Of a stretch of 64,000 nt of DNA, positions 22,801-32,344 are shown one piece after another (the stretch's first letter is position 1; each line of letters begins with the position of its first letter). A program made the position numbers and the translations under genes. Origin of the DNA: Solen grandis (Eukaryota; Mollusca; Bivalvia; Adapedonta; Solenidae); NCBI GenBank assembly GCA_021229015.1, contig CM037778.1, forward strand, positions 83,636,395-83,700,394. The letters run 5' to 3'. Below the pieces are notes generated by a model. It worked only from the letters and a program-made list of their open reading frames with translations, was not told the DNA's origin and searched no databases.

Positions 22801-25800
22801 CAAACGATATTGTTGCTCAGATTTTACAAAATCTGCACAGGAAAGACATTTACCATAGGAAATACCAAAACATTGATATTAGTCAAGTCATATATTTGTC
22901 CATTAATATTAGGGAGGAGGTAAAAGTTAAAACTTATAAATTCAAAAATCAAAAATATAATACAAACATTTCTAAATAACAACAATATATGTGCATATAA
23001 ATTATAATAGTGCATTATCATAAAAGAGTTGTGATATGGTATATATACCAGCGATTTTAATAATACAAAACTAAACTATCTGAAATATGATATCCCAGTA
23101 TAACCGTACATGCACCATGTCTTGTCTTTCATGAAATTTATAGTATAGACCTATGATTACTTTATGCTTCTCTATAGACTGGTGGTGCTTGGCAAATCCT
23201 CCGGGATTGAAGAGTTTGGGCAGGTCCAGTGGCACCTGCTGATCGCACACTTAGTCGCGTGCGTCATCATCTTCTTGTGTCTCATAAAGGGCATCAAGTC
23301 ACTCAGCAAGGTCAGTGGTAGTGGGAAATCTACATTTCGACCCATTCGCTTTTTATCGCTATTACCAAAATATCGACAATTGTAAGGGGAGGTCACTACT
23401 GCGGCGGAGTTTGCCAAAGTATATCTAATAGAGTTGCACCCCTTGGAAGTCCACGCCAGAAACAGTGTATGTCCCCTGTGTTCTTAAGAAAAAGACAATT
23501 TCTTTCAATTACGTTTTTTTTTTTTTTTTTTATATTCTTCAAAATACTGAAGTAGCATAAACATAACAGAGAACTTGCAATTTGATTTTGAAAAAAAAAA
23601 TATTGCTAACCTTCTTTAATTAAAAAGTATACATGGTGTGTTTGTTTTGCAAAGAACTGTAGTGACATTTACTTTCAGATTTTGTTGCTGTTATTGTTTT
23701 TTTTACACTACATCCCTGACTTGAGCGACTTATCAATGTAACGAGACAATATTTACTGCTAATCTCTAGAGGTAACATGTATTTTCAGGAATCTTAAAGC
23801 TTCTTATTTAAAACAGATTTTCTGCCAAGCACAGATGGCCGATAACACATATTAAACTGTCCAGAATATAGTTTATACGTCACAATACTGGTTCACATAT
23901 CTTAATTCCAGGTGGTGTATGTGACAGTAACCGGACCCTACATTCTGCTAACTATTCTGTTCATCCGGGGAATTACCCTGGACGGAGGTTGGGACGGCGT
24001 GAAATTGTACCTATATCCGGATTTCAGTAGACTCCGACATGCTCAGGTAATGTTTTTAAAATTTTAAACAGTTTTTGTGGGGATAAATATTCGTGGAAAA
24101 AGTCATCCACGAAATCAACGAAAATAAGTTCCCCATGAAAATTAATGATTCTACAGTACACTCTTTGATAGGAATACATATATATTACATGAGAAATTAA
24201 ATAGAAATTAGAATACTTTTCCGCGAACTTTTGGACACCCGTCGTATATGTAACAAGTTCTTAATCTTGATTTAAAAGTATGTCTCTGTTTTTTCTCCAA
24301 CATTTATATCCATTTTCGAAGTTCTCTGGTTTGTCTGCTGAAATAAGTTTCTGGAAAACTTCCATCGGCTGAACAGACTTTATGTGTTAGTTTGTCTCGT
24401 AAGTTGTCATAAAAATTCAATATCGCTTACAAGTATGTCGTAAAACCGAACACGAACAAGTTCTTTTATTTACTTGGTTTATTGTTCAGATATGGATGGA
24501 GGCGTCTCTGCACGTATTCTACTCATTGGGACCTGCATGGGGCGGAGTGATCACAATGTCAAGCTTCAACAAGTTCCATAATAACGCTTTGAGGTGTGTA
24601 TTATTTGTGCCAGTAAGACGTAGAGAACGCATTGACGTGAGTATTGTTTGTGCCAGTAAGACGTAGAGAACGCATTGACGTGAGTATTGTTTGTGCCAGT
24701 AAGAAGTAGAGAACGCATTGACGGGCGTATTGTTTGTGCCAGTAAGAAGTAGAGAACGCATTGACGTGAGTATTGTTTGTGCCAGTATGACGTAGAGAAC
24801 GCATTGGCGTGAGTATTGTTTGTGCCAGTAAGAAGTAGAGAACGCATTGACGGGCGTATTGTTTGTGCCAGTAAGAAGTAGAGAACGCATTGACGGGCGT
24901 ATTGTTTGTGCCAGTAAGAAGTAGAGAACGCATTGACGTGAGTATTGTTTGTGCCAGTATGACGTAGAGAACGCATTGACGTGAGTATTGTTTGTGCCAG
25001 TACGACGTAGAGAACGCATTGACGGGCGTATTGTTTGTGCCAGTAAGACGTAGAGAACGCATTGACGTGAGTATTGTTTGTGCCAGGAAGAAGTAGAGAA
25101 CGCATTGACGGGCGTATTGTTTGTGCCAGTATGACGTAGAGAACGCATTGACGTGTGTATTGTTTGTGCCAGTTAGACGTAGAGAACGCATTGACGTGCG
25201 TATTGTTATGTAGAGAACGCATTGACGTGCGTATTGATACGTAGAGAACGTATTGTCGTGCGTATAGTTTGTGCCAGTAAGATGTAGAGAACGCATTTAC
25301 GTGCATATTGTTTGAGCCAATATGACGTAGAGAACACAATAGGGATTAATAAGTGTTAACCTCATGTCATCAAAACGAGGAACTCGCCCAGTTCCATGGC
25401 GATCGGGAAACCTGTGAAGTAAATTTATTTATATGTGTGATATATGTATTTATATGTGCATTATTTATATATATTATTTGGTTTTTATGTGTATAGATTA
25501 TTTTATGTGTATGATATATATGTCTATCTTAGAGGACAACGATGTAAGTTGAGTGACAATTTGGAAACCAAGTTCATTTGTGGATAAACTATTTCTAGAC
25601 TATTATAAACTCCGTTAAATGAATATAAGTCTATTACTTCATATATGTTTCAGAGACACTATAATCGTGTGTTTCGTAGACCTGTTTACGGCTTTTTATT
25701 GCGGACTTGTTGTGTTTTCGATGATCGGAGTCTTGTCGAATGTGACAGGGACTCCAATCCATGACTTACCATTTTCAGGTAAAAGAAATATTGTTTTACT

Positions 25801-28800
25801 ACGATTAGACAGAAAATTTGTGGAATTTGTGAAGCATTTATGTTAGTGTAATTTGACCTTGTGTGAATGGGACACACAAGGGTCAAAATTGATTGAAAGG
25901 TGGGCGCGTGAACCATTGGGATGCTATACAAAATATTTATAATGTACGTGGGTATTCTTGAGTAATAAAATATATTGCATGAAATTACTGTGAAATATTG
26001 AGGGAGCGGTGATATTTTAATGTAATATGGTGGAAAACAGCAATTACATTCAACATAACACAGGAAAACTATACTACGAATGCACACACAAATAAATACT
26101 AAGATGAAAATTAAATAAAGAGTCGAAAAACTATTATAGACATTCATAATGTGTTAAAAGAGGTTAAAGTATAAAACATAGTCGAATTGAAAATTATCTT
26201 AAATGGTGCAGTTGTTACTTTAAATGTGATTCCAAATGTTCGTATTGTACAGGCCCGGGCTTGGCATTTGTGGCCTACCCAGAGGCCTTGAGCCGCCTTC
26301 CTCTTCCTCAGTTGTGGTCCGTCCTCTTCTTTCTGGCGCTTATTTTCGTCGGGATTGACACAGAGGTATGTCTAGTACAATATATGTACAGTGAAAAAGT
26401 AATAATTTGAGATGCTTTTTTATATGTACGAGTAATTCCATGGATTAAAGTTAGCTAAAACAGTATTTATTTCAATATTTGGATTTACAGATAAACACAA
26501 CATTACATAGATACAGAATATAGATTTCATAGAAACTTTTACAAGTTCTTCTCAATACATGACGTTTAATTACATTGTAATTTATAATCTTCTTGGTCTT
26601 GTGAAATAAAAGCCGTTATAAAAATGGCGACCATTATCACAACCCGAAACCGGAAGTCTTTGGAATACATTAAAGTAGTATACCATGGCAGAGGTTCTTG
26701 TTTGATGATCGCCCCTCGAATATTGTCATTGACTCTTGAAAGGACAGTAGATTAAACCTACATTAGCACCTCCCGAATGTTTGAACTTGGTAAACAGACC
26801 AGTTGGTTCAGAACAAATTGCGTTTACGCCGTACTTCAAACATTGCTTGAACTCAATCTGCAAAGGTAATCTAAAAATACATATAAGAGATTTGCCTCAT
26901 GTAAAAAGTACATCATTTGCGACTGATATAAAAGTGTTTAAAGGCCCATTATGCTTCCAAAAGCTGTGTATATTCTTCGGACAGAAAAACAAGGTGTGTG
27001 CTACAGATTTGTTACGAGATGCAATCTGTACATACTCGTTGACAACTACGTTACTACAATGCATAAATAAGAAATAATCTTTTACTTAAAATATTTAATT
27101 GTTTACAAAAAATAATTAATTTGCATATTCCGCACATCCTTGTCAATTATCCATAGACAGACCTATATTACGAGTGCATAAATTGATGAGGAAGCAGAAA
27201 AACAAATTGTGATTCGACAATGGTTTTTCAATTTCAAATCATTTCCAATTACAGACTGTTTTCGGGGATAAATGTAAAAATGTAAATCAAAAAGTCAATG
27301 ATAGTATTTATCAAAATACTAAATTGCGTATTTTGATCAACATTTTTAATGCGCTTACAGAAGATATTTACAGTTATATACCATTTGTGTTTGTCTACAG
27401 TATGTCAATGTTACTTTATATTTTCTTTTTCATGAAAATTGAATCATTATGAAATATAATGGGCCTTAAAGTGAATCATAAAATGGAAATGGAAAATATT
27501 TACTTCTAATATCTACGGCTTAAATATTTAACAACTTAAGGCCCTGGTATGCATTTTACAAAACATCTCAAATATTCCAAAGACTTAGATTCCCGTATTT
27601 GTTAAACCACAGGATAGAAATTTTGCATACAAGCTATAATTAGCATTCTCTTGAACTTTATTATTTCTGTAAAAAAAAAAAAAAAAATAATTTTGAGGGC
27701 CACTTGCCCACAAGTGCATTCATTTGATGCAATCACTAGTCTCAGACAAAACAACTGGGACGAGGAAAAAAAAAAGACTAAGACGTAACAGTGGAACCTC
27801 GTTAATGATGCAGCTAAACGTGGCGAAAGAGTGACGGTCCGGATTTTTAAATCAAACTATTTACGTACATAAGTGTGATAGGAGAAAAGCCTTTTCTAAA
27901 TATTGGCGACCAGAAAGCGAATCAGAAGTTCGGATAAACAAAGTTTCACTGAATTTTTATCCACAGTTCGGAATGTTCGAGACCTTGATCAACACCATAG
28001 TGGACATGGACTATCACCGATTTAATCCCTATAGGACCCGGATAACAATGTTGATAGCCGCCATCATCTTTCTCACTGGACTGACTTTCGTCTTCTCGGT
28101 AAGGAAACGTTTCTACAGTCTCATTTATGATCATTTAGCAATAGAGTACCATTATTTGTTACCCCCCCCCCCCCCCCCATCTTTATACTCTATAATACTT
28201 TATCTGTTAGTCATTTTAATTTCGTGTTAAGTATTTCGATAGTTATTGCCATTTTTTGTCAGAACTTATATTTTGTTGAGTCAAAGTGCTGTAATGAATT
28301 ATAAAAATCCACTCGATATGATATATCTTACATATGTAAGTATATATGTTAAAGAAAAATGGTGGAATTACTAAATTCTTTATCATATGCAAGCATATAT
28401 ATTTCGTGTACATGTTATTTGTTGATCTTGATCAAATGGTAAAAGCAGCAGTAAAAGAAATACATTCTGGTGACGATATCGTTACATGTAGGATTGAGTT
28501 ATCTCCCATAGGGGAAATCTTATCTTCGTATGCTGGACATTGGAGGAAATATTGATCACTCTCATCTATATATCTGGCGACATTACTTTCAGAATGGTAT
28601 CTACACCTTCCAGCTGATAGATTGGTATATAGCTACTTTCAATGTTACCGGCGCCTGCCTCTTGGAGTGCATCATTATCGCCTGGATATATGGTAACATG
28701 ACAATCCCTCAAATCACTTCGATACGGCAACGTGGTGTAATACATTACTGTATCAATGTCTAGATTTGATTTTACTTTATAACAGAGATGTCTGTCGTTG

Positions 28801-31777
28801 GCTTTAAGATGTCTTAAACAAGAGTTACCGTCGCCTGGATATACGATATCATGATAATCCTCCATATCACTTCAATACGACTCCGTGGTGTAATATATTA
28901 CTGCATCAATGTCTAGATTTGATTTTACTTTATAACAGAGATGTCTGTCGTTGGCTTTAAGATGGTCTTAAACAAGAGTTACCGTCGCCTGGATATACGA
29001 TATCATGATAATCCTCCATATCACTTCAATACGACTCCGTGGTGTAGTATATCACTTTATCAGTTTGCTCAAACAGCTGTTTCCGGTTTCGTATAACATC
29101 ACGTATTTCTTATATTTAACTTTATGGTTGAATTACATCACTCCGCGTCATGTGCTTGTATTGTATATATGTACAATACAAGCACATGACGCGGAGTGAT
29201 GTAATTCGATATATATATATATATTAATAGTGTGTTGAACTCGAACAGCTGGATGAAATATGTGTTTGAATCAACTTACTTTGATCAAAAAGATGCATTA
29301 TTCATATGATGTTGAGAATGTATGAGAAATACACACGTTTAATCGTTACTTTCAATTATTATTTAAAACTATGTTCTTGATGTTAGATTACAAATAGTAA
29401 TTCGTTCACAGTCCGTTCATTCATGTTTTTGTTTGTTTGTTATCATAATCGCGATTTAGGTCATATGATAAAAAGAATCTAACATAAAATATCATTTCAT
29501 ATCAGAGGCTTGCTTCATAACATTTTCATGAACTCGTTTAGTAGAACTTGATATGAAATAATCATTTATGTCAGATCCTATATGTATTAATGTCTAGATT
29601 TGATTTTACAATATAACAGAGATGACTGTCGTTTGCTTTAAGATGTCTTAGACCTAAACAGCAGTTACCATGAAAAATGGCTGCCGCCTCGTGTTATTTT
29701 TGAACATCCGGCAATGTTCAAACGTATGCAGAGGCAACATGTAAGCCATTGTAAAAGAAAGAATAGAGCTGAGTGCTTTCTATCTCTATCTTTTTGTATG
29801 AAGAAAAGAATAAAGAGTTAGTAAAACCATTAACATATATATATTTTTTTCTTGTAACATAAACCTTAAGTTGAAGGGATTTTATACTTTTTTGAAGTAC
29901 AAACTGTTGACATATCTAATTATTTTTGAGTAAAAGGTGCCTTTTGGTGATAATTCGTCATAAAATATGCTAGTTGAATATCAGATCGATCGAACTGTAC
30001 ATAAATGCCATTGGTAACATACAGTTGTGCAAAGTTATGTTCTCTGTAATCAAGCGATGCCAGATTCCGTTGCTTATCAAATATAGGAAAAATAGAAGGG
30101 GCGGCGACATGCAGTTCCAGTTCCAGTAGTCGAAGATTGGGCGATATACACTAACAAAATCATAGTGTGATTATTGATATTTTGAAAACGATGGAAACAA
30201 CACTTATAGAACAACACTATATGATCATGTCTTTATTACAATAAACATATCCATTTAGACTTGACTTGAATATTTAAGTTTACCGTCGCTCAGTCATATA
30301 GCGACGTCCAGCTAATTACAGGTGGAGGAAGACCCCGCATGCACGTGCACGGAGATATCCGGGTAGAACCACCGACCTACCGCAAGCCAGCTGGAAGGCT
30401 TCCTCACATGAAAATCCGAATGACCATGCCGGGATTCGAACCCACGCGGTGAGAGGCTGAATGATATCCATTTAGAATTTCTATATAGATGCTAAGAAGT
30501 ATATGATTAAATAATACTTATTAAACGTTAAAAAAAACCTAAGCGTTTGATTAATCATTGTCTCTTCAAAAAGTATATCATAATCCCAGAAATTACTGAA
30601 AATTTTCCTTAATGCACTTAGGTAAAGATTAGAAAAATATATGGAAGGTATCAAACTAAAAACTTGCTTCTGTGTGTGAAAAGCCTACTGTACACATGAA
30701 GACTTAATTTTGGGGATTGAAATATCGAATCCACCAAAAGGAAAGCAACCTAAACCAGAAGTGAAAGTATAATTTGGAATATTTCGGATTTAACAGTCCT
30801 GTAATGGCCAGCGTTATTGCGATTACTTTATACTTATTCGCAATAACGTTGTCTAAAAATCCGAACATAATTCCAAATTGTACTTTCACTTCTGGTCAAG
30901 ATTGTTGTCATTTTGGTGTATTCATGAACATTTCAAATGATTAAACAGACATAATGAGATTTTTTTTATATATCTGTGTATGTTTCGCTTGGGAAATGCA
31001 TAGTTTATTGATTCCGTGTGTAGATTATGAAGATTTATTCGAATGATAGGAGAAAATGGGTTTAAGTGTGTCAACCCCAAAATGGTGTCCACCCTTGTTG
31101 ATATTCATGTGTATAGTAGTTTTTTTTCCGCTTTTCTCTTACAATACAGGGGCAAGTCCCTGTGAACAAATTAAAGAATAATCATCCCTCCCTCTTTCTA
31201 CTGTCTATCAAGTTGGTAAAAATAAGGAAGAAAGGCAAGGTGTAAATTATCAAAAAGGGGTTAGTCCTTGAAAATTAATTATCATTGTTTAAGTTGTTTT
31301 TAGTTTTGCTAATATTGCCGTTTTCTTGGAAAACTATGTATAAGTGAGACCCTGACTTAATTTCGTATTCCTTGAGATTTCATTTTTGTTCCAACGGGAT
31401 ACTGTATTGAGGGTAACGATGCGAGGACGAACGGTTTTTACGCAAACTATACAAAACACTATATAGTTTTGCGTGCAAGTTTTGATGAAGCCCGTAAAAT
31501 CCTATACTCGTCCGCATACGTGATAAAAATGTACACGTTCACTCTCTTTTTATGTTATTCACAATGCTATTAATTTGGTATGTTAAAAATTCTTTAAAAA
31601 CTACCCATCCCCTGAAAAAGGTAAGCCTCTTTTACCAAAACAGTTTTTAAATGTACTCTGGTGTTGTGAAATACAGGAGCCAACCGGTTTAGTGCCGACA
31701 TCACCATGATGACCGGGAGCCGCCCGTCCTTGTTCCTGCGCCTCATCTGGACAGCCCTTCTCCCTGTCCTTCTATCG
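19686..31777 (+). CDS. SLC6-family Na+/Cl- coupled transporter, partial gene (11 exons)
   Basis: Eleven exons with consensus splice sites and compatible phases: 19686-19817, 20144-20296, 21241-21364, 23178-23310, 23912-24046, 24490-24593, 25654-25778, 26253-26365, 27967-28098, 28593-28692 and 31677-31777. Joined, they encode the SLC6 core from TM2 to TM11 in order. Signatures include [10 protein letters not shown] (TM2), [13 protein letters not shown] (start of EL2), [10 protein letters not shown] (TM6), [19 protein letters not shown] (EL4) and the TM8 aspartate in GIDTE. Members carry neurotransmitters, amino acids or osmolytes across the plasma membrane using the Na+ gradient. The exon with TM1 (GNVWRFPY motif) and the one with TM12 were not found. 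The 3' side runs into a scaffold gap. Several residues that hold chloride in SLC6A4 differ here. Substrate cannot be assigned; a glycine, taurine/GABA or orphan type is possible. Confidence 0.92.
19925..20105 (+). mobile_element. Degenerate SINE (family A) 3' part in SLC6 intron
   Basis: The intron contains gactggttggcccagtgtcgg, a tctgtctcatgtcgacat segment and gaaatattgcaagtgatgc...aaacccaaacaaac. This is the same order as the body and tail of the SINE copies at 38.2-38.45 kb (+) and 48.6-48.9 kb (-). The tRNA-like head is absent. Confidence 0.6.
20144..20296 (+). CDS. SLC6 exon: TM3 and start of EL2
   Basis: Acceptor tttccag, donor gtgata. Encodes [20 protein letters not shown], then [13 protein letters not shown] (the TM3 YY-type substrate-site region) and [13 protein letters not shown]. 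The last motif includes the two cysteines that form the conserved EL2 disulfide. Confidence 0.93.
20448..20798. mobile_element. Candidate MITE with GGATCC-containing inverted ends
   Basis: The left end reads catgacacgcatgcgcggat, then ccag. The right end, reverse-complemented, reads catgtcatgcgaggatccag. Between them lies G-rich DNA (gggtgggtggg, ggggtggggggat). It is about 350 bp, lies in the SLC6 intron between the TM3 and EL2 exons, and has no coding capacity. Confidence 0.5.
21241..21364 (+). CDS. SLC6 exon: extracellular loop 2, N-glycosylation cluster
   Basis: Acceptor tttgcag, donor gtatag. A Ser/Thr/Asn-rich loop with sequons NVS, NST, NMT and NAT, ending GDEFWR, the usual join to TM4 (..eFWer..). 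Phase agrees on both sides. The sequence of this loop is poorly conserved in the family; the assignment comes from position and splice phase. Confidence 0.85.
21483..21655. mobile_element. MITE-like element with AGCGGTC repeats
   Basis: Imperfect inverted ends (acaatagaacctg and caggtttgactgt) enclose several gttaagcggtc/tttagcggtc motifs. A copy in opposite order is at about 47268-47450 (aaccgttaagcggcc ... caggttcaactg). The ends resemble those of pogo/Tigger-type elements, but this is only a visual impression. Confidence 0.55.
21800..21966 (+). mobile_element. tRNA-derived SINE (family A), interrupted
   Basis: The head is a clear tRNA-like sequence: A box tggccgagtggtta, B box ggttcgatcc, with acceptor strands gtcccgg/ccgcgac pairing except for one position. 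The SINE body follows (catactaaagtcgtaaaaa, tagctcccttgcttggcgct, gactggttggcccggtgtca). It breaks off at 21966, where a foldback MITE is inserted. Confidence 0.8.
21967..22525. mobile_element. Foldback MITE with ~135-bp inverted arms and GTCATG duplication
   Basis: The left arm (21967-22100) and right arm (22393-22525) are inverted copies: both contain the gaatcat..aagaaaca, ttatggaaaaaa, atctgcccctgaatgtgata and caagggaagataac segments in order. gtcatg occurs directly on both outer sides (21961-21966, 22526-22531), consistent with a target duplication. It interrupts the SINE above. The non-coding middle is about 290 bp. Confidence 0.75.
22541..23170. other. SLC6 intron, no feature recognised
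   Basis: AT-rich intron DNA between the EL2 and TM4 exons. Several minus-strand open frames here have no recognisable domain. Confidence 0.5.
23178..23310 (+). CDS. SLC6 exon: TM4
   Basis: Acceptor ctatag, donor gtcagt. Encodes [20 protein letters not shown], equivalent to the 'vL..s.gi...G.i.w.L' segment before TM4, then a hydrophobic helix and [10 protein letters not shown], the usual 'cl.kGvKssGK' loop. Confidence 0.92.
23311..23911. other. SLC6 intron with poly(T)
   Basis: Contains a T-rich run at about 23515-23532. No other feature was seen. Confidence 0.5.
23912..24046 (+). CDS. SLC6 exon: TM5 and EL3
   Basis: Acceptor attccag, donor gtaatg. Encodes [20 protein letters not shown], then [20 protein letters not shown], the conserved 'vvy.ta..Py..l..l..RG.tlpGa..Gi..yl.Pdf' pattern. 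Confidence 0.94.
24074..24165. repeat. Dispersed 'ATTCGTGGA...CACGAAAATTAATGATT' repeat, copy 1
   Basis: The segment aatattcgtgga, tccacgaaat, caacgaaaa and gaaaattaatgattctacag recurs at about 59669-59745, 60417-60522 and 60690-60805. It is partly self-complementary (cgtgga/tccacg), suggesting a short MITE. Confidence 0.65.
24490..24593 (+). CDS. SLC6 exon: TM6
   Basis: Acceptor gttcag, donor gtgtgt. Encodes [20 protein letters not shown], then [15 protein letters not shown], containing the unwound TM6 FSLGP(G/A)xG site that contacts substrate and Na+. The residue corresponding to SLC6A4 Gln332 is His. A 43-bp minisatellite starts immediately at the donor. Confidence 0.94.
24594..25340. repeat. 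43-bp minisatellite, about 17 units, at SLC6 splice donor
   Basis: The unit gtattgtttgtgccagtaag, then acgtagagaacgcattgacg, then tga repeats with few changes; later units shorten (about 25200-25260). It begins at the donor of the TM6 exon. Since 43 is not a multiple of 3, the unit is read in all three frames in turn, and on the minus strand none contains a stop, giving three long overlapping frames of 43-residue period (24519-25148, 24566-25339, 24601-25296). These are most likely by-products of the repeat and not genes. Confidence 0.92.
25654..25778 (+). CDS. SLC6 exon: TM7 and EL4a
   Basis: Acceptor gtttcag, donor gtaaaa. Encodes [20 protein letters not shown], then [10 protein letters not shown]. 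In the usual 'vN..TS...Gf.iF..lG' pattern, Asp replaces the Asn and Ala replaces the Ser of the Na1/chloride site. EL4a ([10 protein letters not shown]) follows. Confidence 0.93.
26253..26365 (+). CDS. SLC6 exon: EL4b and TM8 start
   Basis: Acceptor ttgtacag, donor gtatgt. Encodes [20 protein letters not shown], then a hydrophobic helix ending FVGIDTE, in which the aspartate of the Na2 region is kept. Confidence 0.94.
26366..26936. other. SLC6 intron, no feature recognised
   Basis: AT-rich intron before the MITE. The 98-codon frame at 26781-27077 overlaps the MITE and has no domain. Confidence 0.5.
26937..27470. mobile_element. 534-bp MITE with TTTAAAGGCCCATTAT ends
   Basis: Ends are tttaaaggcccattat (26937-26952) and ataatgggccttaaa (27456-27470), inverted with one indel. 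gtg lies on both sides, a possible 3-bp duplication. About 230 bp of its left part is found in inverted orientation at about 52460-52705 (aacaaatctgtaac, gaagaatatacac, aataatgggcctt), so it is a dispersed family. Confidence 0.7.
27471..27966. other. SLC6 intron, no gene
   Basis: Holds a poly(A) run at about 27672-27688 and acagtggaacctcgttaatga at about 27788, a short match to the end of MITE-like elements of the pogo type. Nothing else was recognised. Confidence 0.4.
27967..28098 (+). CDS. SLC6 exon: TM8 end, IL4, TM9
   Basis: Acceptor tccacag, donor gtaagg. Encodes [13 protein letters not shown] (usual 'f...E.iitai.D'), a basic loop RFNPYRTR, and TM9. The order and phases match the family exon pattern. 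Confidence 0.93.
28162..28178 (+). repeat. Poly(C) run
   Basis: Seventeen consecutive C in the intron after the TM9 exon. Confidence 0.9.
28593..28692 (+). CDS. SLC6 exon: TM10
   Basis: Acceptor ctttcag, donor gtaaca. Encodes [20 protein letters not shown], then [13 protein letters not shown], matching 'gG.y.f.l.D.y......ll..alfE.iaV.WiYG'. The exon end and donor are duplicated downstream at about 28829 and 28985 as decayed copies. Confidence 0.94.
28677..29060 (+). repeat. Three tandem units (~155 bp) copied from the end of the TM10 exon
   Basis: A segment beginning cgcctggatatatg (exon end plus donor) and running through tcactt.gatac, gtggtgtaatac, caatgtctagatttgatttt and gatgtctgtcgttggcttta is repeated at about 28829 and 28985. 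In the copies the donor gtaac has become atatc, so they cannot splice. A further diverged piece is at about 29590-29665. Confidence 0.85.
29130..29207. repeat. Perfect hairpin: 36-bp arms, 6-nt loop
   Basis: Positions 29130-29165 are exactly reverse complementary to 29172-29207 (loop tatatg). The arms include attacatcactccgcgtca. An (AT)n run follows. Such perfection implies very recent origin or a read/assembly artefact. Confidence 0.95.
29230..30280. other. SLC6 intron, no gene
   Basis: AT-rich intron sequence. Besides the diverged repeat piece near 29600 nothing was recognised. Confidence 0.45.
30283..30463 (-). mobile_element. tRNA-derived SINE (family B), partial head
   Basis: Same body as the copies at 18923 and 46042. 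At its 5' end (right side here) it includes gccgggattcgaacccacgc, the reverse complement of a tRNA B box with flanks. The A-box half is missing. Confidence 0.8.
30732..30918. mobile_element. Palindromic MITE, arms ~90 bp
   Basis: The left half (caccaaaaggaaagcaacc, accagaagtgaaagtat, aatttggaat, cgttattgcga) is mirrored by the right half (tcgcaataacg, attccaaatt, actttcacttctggt, ttttggtg). The centre is at about 30830. It is nearly a pure inverted repeat without internal content. The 61-codon minus-strand frame inside is a by-product. Confidence 0.75.
30919..31676. other. SLC6 intron, no feature recognised
   Basis: AT-rich sequence leading to the TM11 exon. Confidence 0.5.
31677..31777 (+). 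CDS. SLC6 exon: IL5 and TM11 start
   Basis: Acceptor atacag, donor gtgagt. Encodes [20 protein letters not shown], then [14 protein letters not shown], equivalent to '..rf..Di..M.G..p....k.cW....P..l'. No later SLC6 exon was found. The next 470 bases lead to the N gap. Confidence 0.9.
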
Positions 31778-32195
31778 GTGAGTTATCATCCTGTCTTTTT
31801 ATCCACCTGTCTGTCTGCCATACAGGTCTTTTGACTGGTTCTTTCTCAACTCCTCCCCATTATAATTAATAAAATAATAACCCGATCCCCACGTCATTAT
31901 CGGCAACAACAATAGCGTAATTGTCGCCATCGTTATTATCAGCAAAACCATAATTCATAATATTTCATGTTATTTTTTTATAAATAGTGGTACTTAGTAT
32001 TGTTGTTATAAAAGAAAGAATAGTTTAGACTTATTTCCTTTTATATACATTGGGAACTTTTTACTAATCCCTCTGGGTAAGACCAAGACATTGCGCACCG
32101 GGAAAACCATGAAAAAACGTTTGCTCCGTCAGTGTTCGAATCTACAACCTTCGGACCTGCAGCCATAGTCGCTACCACTGAACCAAGACGCCCTT

Positions 32196-32244
32196 AATCA
32201 GGCAGGTAATAGCGAGGTTTCAGCAGGTAATAGCGAGGTTTCAC
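32196..32244 (+). repeat. 22-bp direct duplication at gap edge
   Basis: gcaggtaatagcgaggtttc occurs twice in a row directly before the N run. This may reflect the assembly join. Confidence 0.7.
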
Positions 32245-32344
32245 NNNNNNNNNNNNNNNNNNNNNNNNNNNNNNNNNNNNNNNNNNNNNNNNNNNNNNNN
32301 NNNNNNNNNNNNNNNNNNNNNNNNNNNNNNNNNNNNNNNNNNNN
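32245..32344. other. Assembly gap (100 N)
   Basis: Exactly 100 N, the usual size for a scaffold join of unknown length. It lies between the last SLC6 exon found and the first exon found of the CABIT/SAM gene. Confidence 0.99.

Noticed and set aside
24519..25339. Three long minus-strand ORFs (209-257 codons)
   Set aside because: They are frame-cycled readings of a 43-bp minisatellite in an intron and have no domain or independent start context.
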